From Bugula neritina (Eukaryota; Bryozoa; Gymnolaemata; Cheilostomatida; Bugulidae): DNA of 64,000 nucleotides. The translations under genes were made by a program, and so were the position numbers. The stretch lies in the NCBI GenBank assembly GCA_964035545.1, contig OZ037765.1, positions 25,352,504 to 25,416,503 of the forward strand. Reading direction: 5' to 3'. The number at the start of each line of letters is the position of its first letter. Within the stretch, counting starts at the first letter, position 1. The notes below the pieces were generated by a model. That model worked only from the letters and a program-made list of their open reading frames with translations, searched no databases and was not told the DNA's origin. This document shows positions 1 to 12,200 of the stretch, piece by piece.

Positions 1-3000
1 CTCTCCAATTCCGTCTTGCTCTTGATACCTACAAAGACATACTTATGTAAAGTTACAGAAATTTAAGATATTTACCCATTTACATAACTGTCGTAATAAG
101 CAATGAAATCAACAGCTATTTCAAGACATCTAACATAACTAAAAATACACATTTTCATAAAATGAAATGCAAACTAATTGTTCATAAAATGCATTGACAA
201 AAAGTTTAGCCAAAAATGAAGTAAAGGAACATTGGGCTCTAATGTTAGCGGAAAGTTCTCTTTACAGGAGAGATACACTCACAGTTGTTTTGTAGATCAA
301 GATGCTTGAGACATGGCATGTTTAATAACCCTCTGCAGCAGACAATTTTGTTGTTTGAGAGACTAAGAGTAGTTAGCTTCTGAAGATGGTTTAAACCATC
401 AGCATTGATCAAATCATTATTAGAGAGATTGAGTTCAGTAACAGCATACAGTAGATGAGTGTTGTAGCATCTGGTAAGGTGTTGGCTGCTCATGTCAACT
501 TGTGGAGTGGATAACTCTGTTATGACTTCTTCCCAAATAAACTTACTTCCTGTAAATTTGATACCAGAAATCTTTACAAAATCACAAAAATATTCAACAG
601 ATGCTTTCAATTCAATTAAATAAAAATATTCGAAAAGTTCTAATTGAACTCACTAATAATCATGAATTGAAATATAGACTTTATGCTATGTTGAGATATT
701 ACTATGGCCAATAATGTATCATAACCTGACAATTATTGAAATAGTGGACACAATAAAAAATGTATCTTTGTAAAGAAGTTGTTACACCTTGCTGCCTTTA
801 TCACTACATTGAAAATTTATATTATAACTATTGCATCAAAGTCTTAGTCTCAAATTCTTGTGTCAATTTCATGATAGAAAAGTTAGGTACCTGGTAGACA
901 CTCTCAAAAGCATTAACAAATGAGAACCTAATGTCATGTGCTGAGAGTTTAATTTCTCAGACTGTGCACCAAAGTCAACAGCACTATCAGAAACAACTAA
1001 CATAGACAACTTTGATGTTGCTTCTATATTCAAACTGCTCATCAGAAATTTGCAAAACAGCAACAGATATTTATATAGAACTCTGTTACATAAAAGCCAC
1101 TAATAAGCACGTAGATTTCAATAATGAATCTTCTCAAAATTACTACATGAGAAAAAGCATCACAACCAGGCCAGTATGTCTAATTTTCAAAATAAAAAAC
1201 AGCAAGGGAAAACCTTACTTTGGTTTAAAGCTACATGTGGAGATACTTACGAAGATCACTGTAGTAGTTCCGTCTCAACGAATCAACTTCTTCAAGTTGT
1301 TTGAGATTAGACATTATTTCATTCTTAAATTTGTTAGGGTCGATAGATTTCATCAACCAAATTATTGTCAACAGAACCCCTACAGAACACGGAATTCAAA
1401 GTAAACCGTCAGTGTTTGCTTACTTTAATCTAGCCATAATCAGTAAAAGAACGAAATCTGTTAAAAATGCAACTCAAGAGTTTACCATCAAGACCAATTC
1501 TTTTCCCCAATTTTGTATTTTAAGCAAGTTTAGACAAATGTTAACCTTTTATCAACAGCATGTATGTGAGTCAGCAACAATACATTCAAAACAGATCCTA
1601 TATATTGCTTTTCATAACATTATTGGGATGCTATGTTTTCAGTCTTCTAGATGTTAGCACTACTGTGATAGCTTTATTGTTTGGTGTCTCATGAATTGAT
1701 TGTTTAATAGCATGTATGGAGTACTTTTGCAAATTCAGCATTAATGTGAAAAAGTTTGATCCTCAAAATGACAAGCCAATAAAAAGCTGAGCAAAATTTG
1801 TGTAATTAATATTCGAAACTAGGAGATTTAAAAGAATAACTCTCTTGAGAAAAATGGGTTTTGGAATGGCAGTTTTCAGATTTCGCTTGTTTCACTACGT
1901 GACTAAGCTCAGGCAGTAAGATATGGACAATAAAACTAAAAAAGCAGAGACAAGTGATTTTGGAAATGAGCTCCTATTTTCCTTTTTTGTCAATAAAAGT
2001 TAAGATAACATCCTCAGAATTTTGACTTAATAAACAGTCAAAGTTTTATTATTGTTAAATATTTCTATCCGATAGTAATTTTTTTATTATTAAAAGGTCT
2101 CTGACTTTCTGATTTGAATGAAGATAATTCTCTATCTTGTAAAAGTGTATTTACAATGCAAAATTCCAAACCAGGTATCATCTAAGAATCCTCTAACTTA
2201 AGCAAGAAACTAGTTGGAGGAAAGTTATTCTAAATTAGAGGAATTGTGTTTCTATTGTACAAATGGGTATCTTCAGAAAGCCTCAAGTTTTTTACTACAC
2301 TGCAGACACAATTATTTATAAAAACATAACCTTGGAATTATCATAATGAAAAGTGCATCTTTTACAAGAGTCACAATGAGAATACACCAACCAGTTGCCT
2401 TACATTTATTATCAGGCTCCAGTAAAAACAACTCTTGACAGCTATCCAACTCTTGCATTAGAAGGTCAGTAGTAGTGGCAGTTAACTCATGTCTGTCAAA
2501 AAAATAAAACAAAATAACGATATACTTGGTACGCATTTACATCTTGAAGCATTCTCAACCATATAACCAGGGCACAAGGCTTATCAATTTAGTGCTGTAG
2601 ATTAAAAAAAGATGGGCTAAGAATTTACACACCTGACAACTCAACACAGTTAAATAAAATTATGTATGTACTTTTTAAAAAAAAACAAGCTTTTTGTATC
2701 AGTGAAATAGTTGAAAGTGGCAAACCTGAAATACAGTTTCATGGACCTAGCTTGTGCATCTACAACGTCGTTTAAGGTAAACTGGTATTCCTTGAGTTTA
2801 TGCTTCACTTTAACACTAGTACATTTGTCTCCAGTCAGAGAGCACCACACCGGAGAGAATACTTCATTCGATGGAGAAAACCAACTGAAGGGCAAATCGA
2901 CAGAATCCGATGAGGTTGTTTCAGTGACCTGCAGATGAATTAATAGGTGCATAGCTGCTGATTTGAAGGGAGTGACTGCTACTGATACTGGTGTAGTTAG

Positions 3001-6000
3001 TAGATATTGTGTCGAATGCAGTTTTTTACACTTACTAATAACTGCTTACAAAAGCAGGCTATTTTATTTTCAAAAAAGACCATACACAACTGCTAAAGCT
3101 TACTTTTATGTTGAATATTATGTTTTCAACACTCCACAATTATCATTCAATTTAAATGAAATTAGAAAAGCACAATATTTTTTACAAAAATTGTATTCAA
3201 GAAACCAAAATATTCTTCAGTTACCGTCAACGAATTATTACTCACTTTCACAGGCATTGAGAAGGTTAAAACCATCAGACCTTTATCTGGTAGTTCGCCA
3301 ACATTGAGCAGCTCCAATGAATTCTCAACTGTGAAAATAAAGTCACTAGCGCTTCACAAGAATACCCTTTGAAGTGATCAAGTTACAATAAATATCAAGT
3401 ATAACAAGCTGTATGTTTTGTTCATGAGTTAAAGAACCTTACCTCGTCCAAGTAACCACCTGTGATAAAACCAAGCACTTTGGTCATTGGGATCTGTAAA
3501 GAAGGCATTTTGCACCAACTCCATTTCTGTAAAACATAAAATAATTAATATATAAAAATAACACAACAGAACATGTAAAATAATACTAAAATTCGTACAA
3601 CACTAAATCATATTATTATAGGAATGTGTTACTAAGAAGGCAAACTTTACTAGATAAACAACAGAGGTTGTATTATTGCAAAATGAGTATAAAATACAAT
3701 AGAGTATAGTAGTTATTTGCAACAACCTTCAAGCAGCGTTGACTGTTGAAGCCCAGAACTGTGATTAGTTTGTGCAGAAAAAAGTTGAGGAAGCAACTTG
3801 CTTCTATAATGCCACGATGAGTAATTGGAAAAGTTACTAGCAATCTTTTCAAATGTAAACTTGAGTTCATCTTCGGGTTTAACATTTGACTGCTTGATTA
3901 TAAATCGTCTGTAGTCCCAGCAATGAACTAAAAACACACATCATACTTTTTAGATTACATATCATAGAGAAAGCAAAAAAAGATTAGGGTCAATGCATAA
4001 GGAAACTTTCATGAGCTGTGGTCAGCAATAAAGTTTTGCACAGAGAGCAAAAATAAATTGAAAAAAACCTCGTAAAGGCCTGGCCACACGATCGTGAGAA
4101 TTACACGAAATCGTCTATTTGGCACGAAAAAACATTCGTACGAGAAAATTTGAGGGAATTCAAACGAAATCGTCATCGTTGGGTGTACACAACGATGACG
4201 ATGGACGAAAATTCACAATCGACGATAAGTGCCATTTGATTGGTCAATAGAATTTTAGCAACAGTGATTATTTCATTTCTACTACGTTTCTCTATTTGGC
4301 AATTTTCTGCTGCTTGTATCTCGTGCAAAACTCATTCACGGAATAATAAAAATGACTTGTTGCCATCAAAGTGGTATATATTAGGGGTATATATATATTA
4401 TACGCGCCAAATATTTATCACAAATTTCAAAAATAGCATAAATTAAGTAGTATTACTATGCCTATTTGCATCCAATTTACTAGTCTTGTATTTATAGCAA
4501 CTGTAATGTATTTTGCGTAAAATAGCTATTGCAAGCATTATTCAATTCATATTCACATTGTAATCACAGCGAAGCTTAAACTTTATAGCTTTGTATTTAC
4601 GTGCATGAGTGAGTTTTAAATTTTTTTTTAAATTTTATACGCATAAAAAGTGTGTTTGAAAACTTTACCAATAAACAAAACTAAAAAAAATGTACACATA
4701 AAATACCAAAAAAATAACAAAAATGGCAAAATTTTTCCTTTATAACTTATATAAACTTGCGGTATCAATCTCGGCATAATGACTTTTCGTCTAACGAGCG
4801 TGTGGCTGGTCAATACGAAAAGATAACTCACGAAAATCGTTACAAGAGTTTCGTGTGATTCTCACGATCGTGTGGCCAGGCCTTAAGAATGTTTTTTCGT
4901 GTCAAATAGACGATTTCGTGTGATTCTCACGATCGTGTGGCCAGGCCTGTACACCCAACGAAGACGATTTCGTTTGAATTCCCTCAAAATTCCTCGTAAG
5001 AATGTTTTTTTGTGTCAAATAGGCGATTCCGTGTGATTCTCACAATCGTGAGGCCAGGCCTTTAAGCAATCAAATATGCACATTTTTTTCATTAAATGGC
5101 AAATTTTGTTTTACAAAATTGCACTTCGTTACATTTTGCTCAATATAATGATTTTAACTTTTGCCTCAAAAAATATCTAAAACCCAGTCCAGTGTTGCAC
5201 TTACAATTTCGCTCATCATAGGAAAGAAAAGCATTGCATAGTGAAAGTTCTCTTTCCCAATCTGGCTTTGGAGTATGCGTCATTACATAACATCTGTGTT
5301 CCCAACTACCGTATGATTTGGGATTATATTTGAGACATTCTTCCAGAAATGTCAACTCATCAGAGAACAGTGCAAGAAGTTCATCTGAGCTCCTGGAAAT
5401 CCAACGTTTACATCAATTTTTATACAGATTAGACTGTTAAAAGCTATAATGAGCAAAAGAAATAACAGAGGCTAAACTTTACTCACACCTAAGTTAATTC
5501 TTCCATTTATTTAATTTTTGCAACAGCAAGTTATAAATTTGGCATCAAGTTTAGCATTTTCTATTTATAGCCAATATTATAGTAGTTAAATCGATACAAT
5601 ATTAGTACATTTTGCTAAGACATTTTGAGTATAATACTACAGTACAAAATTTTCATGGCAGAGTATCATAACTTACACAGATTTCTGTAAAAAATTAAAT
5701 ATCTCTTTCCTGTAATTCCACAAGGTGTATACATCTGGATTTTTGGAAAGCACGCCACTGGTGAGTTTGAGGGCTTCCACATCATATTCCCCAGCAGCTC
5801 TCTGTGTAACAACAAAATATAAATACAAAGACAAAACACTTGCGTCAACAAAGTATGAGCTGACTAAAAAACAATCATGATTTTGATGCACTAACCTTAG
5901 CAAAGATTTTATCAGTAGCAGCTTGGTAAAGTTTTTGTTTTTTTAATCTCTCAATACGTTTGGCTTCTTCTTGCTCTTCTGTGGTCTTTACTTTTAATCT

Positions 6001-6006
6001 TCCATG
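1..6006 (-). CDS. RABGGTA: Rab geranylgeranyltransferase alpha subunit (partial at C terminus)
   Basis: Alpha subunit of Rab GGTase (GGTase-II), which with the beta subunit and Rab escort protein puts geranylgeranyl groups on C-terminal cysteines of Rab GTPases in the cytosol. Exons in minus order: 6006-5896, 5801-5677, 5392-5205, 3927-3727, 3526-3443, 3328-3246, 2928-2726, 2492-2404, 1379-1251, 549-283, 28-1. All junctions are GT-AG and in phase, giving about 502 residues. The N terminus reads [17 protein letters not shown]. Alpha prenyltransferase repeats follow, with [24 protein letters not shown] and NYSSWHYRS; then [26 protein letters not shown], split here only by description, marks the fifth repeat. 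An insert domain, the [16 protein letters not shown] helix and leucine-rich repeats ([16 protein letters not shown]) end it, as in animal RABGGTA. The initiator Met must lie on an upstream exon because exon 6006 starts at codon 2 (His). The last residues lie beyond the left edge. Confidence 0.95.
4076..5063. mobile_element. Fold-back (MITE-like) element in a RABGGTA intron
   Basis: The left end reads TAAAGGCCTGGCCACACG and the right end is its near-perfect inverted complement. The inverted arms extend over about 110 bp, roughly 4079-4195 against 4950-5062. The right-end sequence (CACGATCGTGTGGCCAGGCC) occurs three times on the right side, at about 4852-4884, 4917-4949 and 5030-5062, so the element is nested or internally duplicated. 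No transposase reading frame is present. The possible TA or TAA target duplication is ambiguous. It sits in the intron between the RABGGTA exons at 5205-5392 and 3727-3927. This is a non-autonomous terminal-inverted-repeat element; superfamily not assigned. Confidence 0.8.
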
Positions 6007-6266
6007 CTAAAACCATAATTCTTTGTTTCTTTTTGTGTTGAAATAGTTTGATGCAGTGCATATTAATGCGCAAGTTGGCTGAGTAATTGAACATATAAGC
6101 AGGAAATTTGAATGTTGAAAACTTTTTCTTAGTGTGTTCTTCATAGAGAAAATTTGAGAATTGCCAAGTACCTAGTGTACTTCCATAAATATCAAATTTT
6201 CTATGATTAGTGTGCACAAGTTTTGAAATTTCAGCCTGCTGTGACATTCTCATTAAAAAGATATAA

Positions 6267-6471
6267 ACTCACGCTAGTTTATAGTCACCATCCCCGTAAG
6301 AACCCCTGATGAAAAGGGTTTTTTGTTAAATCGAGCTAAGGACTTATTTCATATGTGGTACAGGAGCAATTATGACTGGATGCTCTTCCTAACGTCACCA
6401 ATGGCCTTTGTTTGGGTTCGAACCCATGACATTGTGCTTACTAGGCAATCACTCTAACCCCTAGATCATTC
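6267..6471 (-). mobile_element. tRNA-derived SINE with 11-bp target-site duplication
   Basis: On the minus strand the element starts with a tRNA-like head. A box-A-like stretch GGTTAGAGTGATTGCC lies at about 6459-6444 and a perfect box B core GGGTTCGAACCC at 6414-6425; together these form an RNA polymerase III internal promoter. The body that follows contains AGGAAGAGCATCCAG, which resembles a conserved SINE body motif. The direct repeat AAAAGATATAA flanks the element at 6256-6266 and 6472-6482, which fits a retrotransposition target-site duplication. It lies in RABGGTA intron 1 or just upstream of the gene. It is not a functional tRNA gene, since the acceptor stem does not close. Confidence 0.8.
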
Positions 6472-6482
6472 AAAAGATATAA

Positions 6483-9271
6483 TTTAGTTAAATAGTATAA
6501 AGCTATGAATAGAAAAAACATGCTATGTCCAACATGATTGCTAAGTTTAATGAAACTGCATCATGGTTACAAGTTAATTTACTCTACTTACTTTTCTTGA
6601 CAAAAGACTTAAATAACACCCACAAAGGCTATTTAAAAGTTATCACCGTAATTTATGCTGCTGTAATGTGCCAGTTAAATAACATAAGCTTTTACCAAAG
6701 ACAATAATGCATCACAGACATTTATGCGGATTGTATGTATATTTTAAAAAGGCAAAATAAAATTGCTTCCATATAACTAAAAAAAACTACAAAACTAAAA
6801 ATAGATTAGATAAATTGAAAAAAAATCATTTTGTATGTTGCACAAAAACATCACTGCACAAAAATTAGTATAACAAATTTAAAGGAATTTAAAGTTGAAG
6901 AAATGTTACTTAACTATTTTTGTGAAATATTGAAATTAGCTTGCTCTCAGTACCCTAAATTTCAAAGTTAACATCATGATCATCAGTAGGTCATTCCATT
7001 ACCAAAGAAATTTTAGGCAGAATAAGGAGTTGAACAGATATTTGTAAATGATAAAAAATCATTTTCATTTATTTGTATAACTCATGTCAGAGTTGGTGGT
7101 TGAAGGTATAAGGTGCAAAATTTAGTGTTGCATTGTTACAGACAAATAAGCATCTAACAGTAACTTATAACATATAGTTATACACATTATCATTTATTGA
7201 TCAATTTCAAAATCGTAATGCATATGAACTCAACTGCTCTGAAATCCTTGATGAAACAAAATTAAATTATTAATCTAAGCCGAATCAATAAAAAATATTC
7301 CTATTCACATTGACTGAATTGACAGACACTTCTCACTCTAACGCCAAATGTTAATAAGGTATTGATAATATTTTTTTGAATGATAAAATTAAAAGTAGTG
7401 AGTCTCAAACTCAAAGTTAACTAAAACTTAAACTGAGTATGGCTACACTTTATCTTACTTGAAGTTAAGGCTAATGAATAACTCTAACTGTAAAGCAAAG
7501 CGTTATTCAGTAATCACTATCAGTAATTATTAAAACTAAATGTAATGTCAAGACTACGGCCAAATGGCAATGGGGCTGGGCAACTGCAACGGCAATGTGA
7601 AACTGAATGTCGATGTTGCCTAAAGTTTATTACTTACCATTATAATATTCAACTTTCAAAATCAATTGCAATAGCACTCTAGTGAGCAGATATGAATAAA
7701 ATAATTTTAAACAAGCTCAAACACAGCCTGTTGAAATTTGCAGCAGAATAACTATAAGCTCTTGGAGTTGGATACTTTTAAGGAATGATTACAAAAGGAC
7801 ATCCCCGGAAGCAAAATATATTGAGTCAAACTTGAAAATCTGTCATGTGATAGAAATGTGGAGATTACTCCCAAGAGCAACACATTCACGCCCTTGTATT
7901 TGGAGTCATTGTCATGCTTGTAACTACATTGCCAAAAGGCACATGCCAATTAATTGCTGCAGTCTTTCAAAATATATATACTGTTATGGCAATAGTAGCA
8001 TTTTATAGTGCATACCATAAGTATAAGCTCAATTACGAAAATAAAAAAATACCACTTATTACTAATATTGAGTGGACTACCAACATTGAGGGGACCAATT
8101 CTGTAAAAATATTTTAGGAGTTCTATTAAAAGATAAATTCGTCTTTGTCAGCATTCGACTCCTTAGTTTTTTACTCAGATATCTACAATCTTTCTGAGGG
8201 TGGCTACTATACAGTTTCTTAGAACTTTACTTACAGCTAGAGCTGTAAATATTTCAACACAATGGAGGAAGCAATGAACACCATAATATCTATACCAGTA
8301 GAATGTTACTACATTCACAATAGCTCATGTGTTTTCTAAAGGTAGTCACTAGTTCTAAACTCTAAAGGAACTGGTTTCTAGGTCATCTCTCAAACTAAGT
8401 CATTTTCAAAGACTAGTTCCTTGCATGACAAAAGCCATTGAGAGTAAGTTGAATGTAACGGAAATTATGATATAGTTTATAATGTAACTCAGTACAGACT
8501 TACACCCTATAGAGAATAGGGTGCAATCAATGTAGTTCTTTACCACAATCCTAACCATAGCACACATTGAACAATTAAATTATTCACAACCACAAGATTG
8601 GATTGTCACCAATAGTTTATTCTAAAACTAAATCTAAAAATTGCCACAACATAGGTTTGCCATTACCAGTTGATACTAGCTAAATATTATAATGCATGTT
8701 CTAGCTTAGTTAAAACGTCATGTAATATTATGCTTAACTTGAGAAGACATGAAAATATTTAAAATAAGCTAATTTTTCACATTTTAAAATCTAATCGTTT
8801 GTCTTACAAGAATGTGCGTTTATGAAAATATGGTTTACAGAGAACGCTCACTGTTGGCCATGAGGTAATCAGAAATACAAACATATACAAAATTATTAGG
8901 TCCGTAGGCATTGTAATACAAATCAGTACCTCTTCTAAAATTATAAGATGCATAGTTTTTAAGCAAGCCATTTTAACTTATGATAAAATTGCAGAACTGA
9001 TGAGACATAAAATATATGACTAAATTGTGCTGTAATTTACAAATGTTTTTGGAAGAGGGGATAAAACCTAAAGAAAAACGTTTTAATATAGATTATTTAA
9101 GCCTAATAAAATAAAAAATCACAACAGCCCTTATTGTCTAGCAACTGGCCAGATGATAATAAACTACTAAAGCTATGAAATGATTGGTTATTGTTCAAGA
9201 ATGGCTTTTACCACTAGGCAGCTCATTTTCTTCTTATTTTGGTAAACAAATATCATAGGAAATTAGGAAGT
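6483..9271. other. AT-rich intron 1 / intergenic DNA between RABGGTA and the DHHC gene
   Basis: Apart from the candidate RABGGTA start exon at 7638-7640, I see no supported gene. The short open frames here, such as those around 7752-8117 on both strands, lack family resemblance and coherent splice sites. A slightly GC-richer patch at about 7555-7620 may be a 5' leader or promoter of RABGGTA. The 3' UTR of the minus-strand DHHC gene should occupy part of the stretch just left of 9272. Confidence 0.5.
7638..7640 (-). other. RABGGTA: Candidate RABGGTA start exon (ATG directly before a donor)
   Basis: The first located RABGGTA exon begins in phase 0 with His-Gly-Arg, so the initiator codon must be the last codon of an upstream exon. 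On the minus strand, ATG at 7640-7638 is followed at once by a perfect GTAAGT donor (7637-7632), giving Met-His-Gly-Arg after removal of a 1.6 kb intron. Other ATG-GT sites upstream, for example near 8010 and 8567, have poorer donors. ATG-GTGACT at about 6293 lies inside a SINE. Inference only, with no transcript support. Confidence 0.4.
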
Positions 9272-12200
9272 TCAGCTGCTGAGAAGTGCTTGCCTAGCCC
9301 CGGTTCTTCTTCTGTTTAGATTCAAAGGGATCAACCACAAGATTGGGTGAACTGTAAATTAGATTATTGAAAATTTCAAAAGCAAATTACCAGCAATGAA
9401 CTCTTTAAAAGTTGACACTATCAAAAAGTTGTGAGAAAGCTAAACTTTCCAAGAAATCAACAGCATATTATTATCATTTTAAAGTTGAAGAGATTAGCAA
9501 ATATTAATCTCCCAAGTCTTTATATTACAAAAACCAAACATGACAGCTCAAAACCTAAAGAGCATGTAATACTAATCAATCATATCATGGTGCTAGTATG
9601 TAATAATGATAATCATTTGTTTGTTATTGACAGCAAGTAAGTTCTTTGAACCGCTATATTATTCTAGGATCTATGAATGGAACAGCATCTAGAATCTAGA
9701 TGCTGTTCCATTCATAGTAGTTTGTCTGAGCATAAATCTGAGCTGCACTGTCGTTACACTCAGCAATTGACATTGAAGGACACTATCACATTGCTTGGCA
9801 GCAAATTTTAGCATAATCTGTTCTAGTCAACATTAGCTGAATGAAACAAGCAAATATCTTCTACCTGCTGGCTGTTTGGCATATCAGAGAGATATGCCAT
9901 TTGAAACTGAACTAAAATAAATCACAAATACAAATCAGTAATGTAGAATAGCTGGTTGTACAACATAAACAATAATAATTTCTGTTTTTAGCAGGCCAGC
10001 CATTATCATGCACTTACTATCTCCAAATACTTCGTAACATATTTCTTTTACAGACATGGCCATAATATTACTTTCCCCTTTCATCCGTTCCTGATCTTCC
10101 TTTTGTATTCTGATAGCTGAAAACTGTAACATAAAAACATTAAAAAAATTTTCTTTTGACATATATCATTTGTAAACCAGATAAAATGCCCACATATAAG
10201 AATAACATGAAATGCACAAATACATAGAATAAACTAGATTTACATTACACTAATATATACCATGTTGTACCTGGTCATAGCCTATAGCCACTGCAAATAT
10301 GCTGAACAGGATTAGCATGGCGCTCAAGATAGCAGTATGCATCCTACAACAAAGTATATGAAACTTCAATTTAGCAGGCAAAACAACTGGGATTTTGCAA
10401 CAAAAAATATATATAAATGGCATGTATTCACAGCAAGTTTGAAGAATAAAAAATTAAGCATTTCAAATTTGAGTAACAAAATCAGAATTATACAAATGAA
10501 ATACTGCTACAACTTTATTTTGGTAGAAACTTTGAAGTATAAGTGGTAGAAATTAGGGAGTGATTAAGTGTTACTAGAGTGTTACTAGAGTGTTACTAGA
10601 GTAAGTGTTACTAGAGCAAGTGTTACTAGAGCAAGTGTTACTAGAGTAAGTGTTACTAGAGTAAGTGTTACTAGAGCAAGTGTTACTAGAGTAAGTGTTA
10701 CTAGAGTGTTACTAGAGTAAGTGTTACTAGAGCAAGTGTTACTAGAGCAAGTGTTACTAGAGTAAGTGTTACTAGAGCAAGTGTTACTAGAGTAAGTGTT
10801 ACTAGAGTAAGTGTTACTAGAGTAAGTCTTACTTACGTTTTGGTGTCAACAACAACAGAGCTGAGATTAGGAGGGTGAATCAACCAATATGTGATGATCA
10901 TAGTCGCACAGTAAATGGAAGCCAGCACTAAAGTGAAAATCAAAATGTGAAGTGAGTATGCATGTTATACTAAGTTAAACAGGGACCTAAACAGTTTACT
11001 AAAGGGGTTAAAATAGCAAAAACTCTAATTTTCATTGCATGAAATATATAACACATCTGAGTAGTAAGAAAGGTTGAAACTAAGAACAAACCCGTAGGAA
11101 AGTTAGCCAAATTTATGTATGTTGGGGTTTTAAATGTTGGTAATGAATAGCAAGTAAGATATAAATAGAACTGAGCCTTTTGAAGCATAATTAACGTAAA
11201 AGCCTGGCACAAAACCTAAACAACTAAATAGAATAATAAGATGCACTTTGCTTAGTCAAGAAGTACAACAATAAAATTAATTATTTGATTTATTAAACAT
11301 GGCTACCTGCATCTCTAAAAACTATCAGTAAAAGTGGCTTATTTCAGTTTACAATATACTAAAAAGGTTGATGTCAATTAATTAGACAAATACTCACCGT
11401 GACTGAACAACTTACCGACATAAAATAGAAACATCAACAAGTATTTCAAGTTGAGTTCTCCAATGCAGTTATTAATCCTAAAAAATAACAACAGAAATCT
11501 AATTTTTCATCATAACAAAATTCGAAGAGGTACCATGGGCAAAGTCAAATTCAAAATGATTAGAGGATCATTAGCATCTAAATGTGAACACCAACCAAGG
11601 GCAATGGTGGTCCATTTTCTTAATGCATCGTCCACAAATTCTGCAGTGGTGCGCTCCTGGTGGTTTCACTGCTTCACATTTCGAACACACAGTCCAGCCA
11701 TTGATATTTTCCTTTGAACAGACGTACATAAAATATTATGGGACTTTGGAATAGAATCAGTAAATTAAAGACATTCTATCTATATTTTAAAGACCAACAG
11801 ATAACAACTATTTAATGATGTAATCAGTTACCTGCTGACTATACTTTTCCGACTTGATTAAATTATAATCGGCCTGTTTATTGGGTAATGTTGATACAAT
11901 CCCGGGGTCACAGGTCATGGCTCGGACATGAGATAATACCATAAGTAATAGAATGAAGTTGAAGCCCATTATGTTCATCACTCCCCACACACTACAATAA
12001 AAATAGAAGTTTTTAATACTCAAAGATCTGTTTGAATACATTAAAATTATAAAGGCTTCAAGTTTGGGATTAAATTGAACTAGTTTAATTTTCGATTTTT
12101 GCTATAGATATTCCATGAGACACAATTAAAATTTTCACAAGAAAGCAATTCTAATTCAACAGAGGCACTTATTTATTAACCAACTGCACTAGGCTGGTTG

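Noticed and set aside
1012-1657. Plus-strand open frames overlapping RABGGTA
   Set aside because: Antisense to a supported RABGGTA exon and its introns; no domain signature.
2331-2403. Extension of the RABGGTA exon through in-frame sequence to a donor near 2331
   Set aside because: The GTAAGG donor at 2403 joined to the acceptor at 1379/1380 restores the conserved KWVLLTII sequence; the extension would break it.
6405-6475. tRNA gene on the minus strand (perfect B box GGGTTCGAACCC)
   Set aside because: The acceptor stem does not pair, the body continues as a SINE, and target-site duplications flank the whole 205 bp, so it is a tRNA-derived SINE.
7752-8117. Opposing short open frames as possible genes
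   Set aside because: They overlap on opposite strands, show no family resemblance and lack supporting splice structure.
9671-9717. microRNA precursor
   Set aside because: The arms pair perfectly with a 1-base loop, unlike a normal animal pre-miRNA with a terminal loop and bulges.
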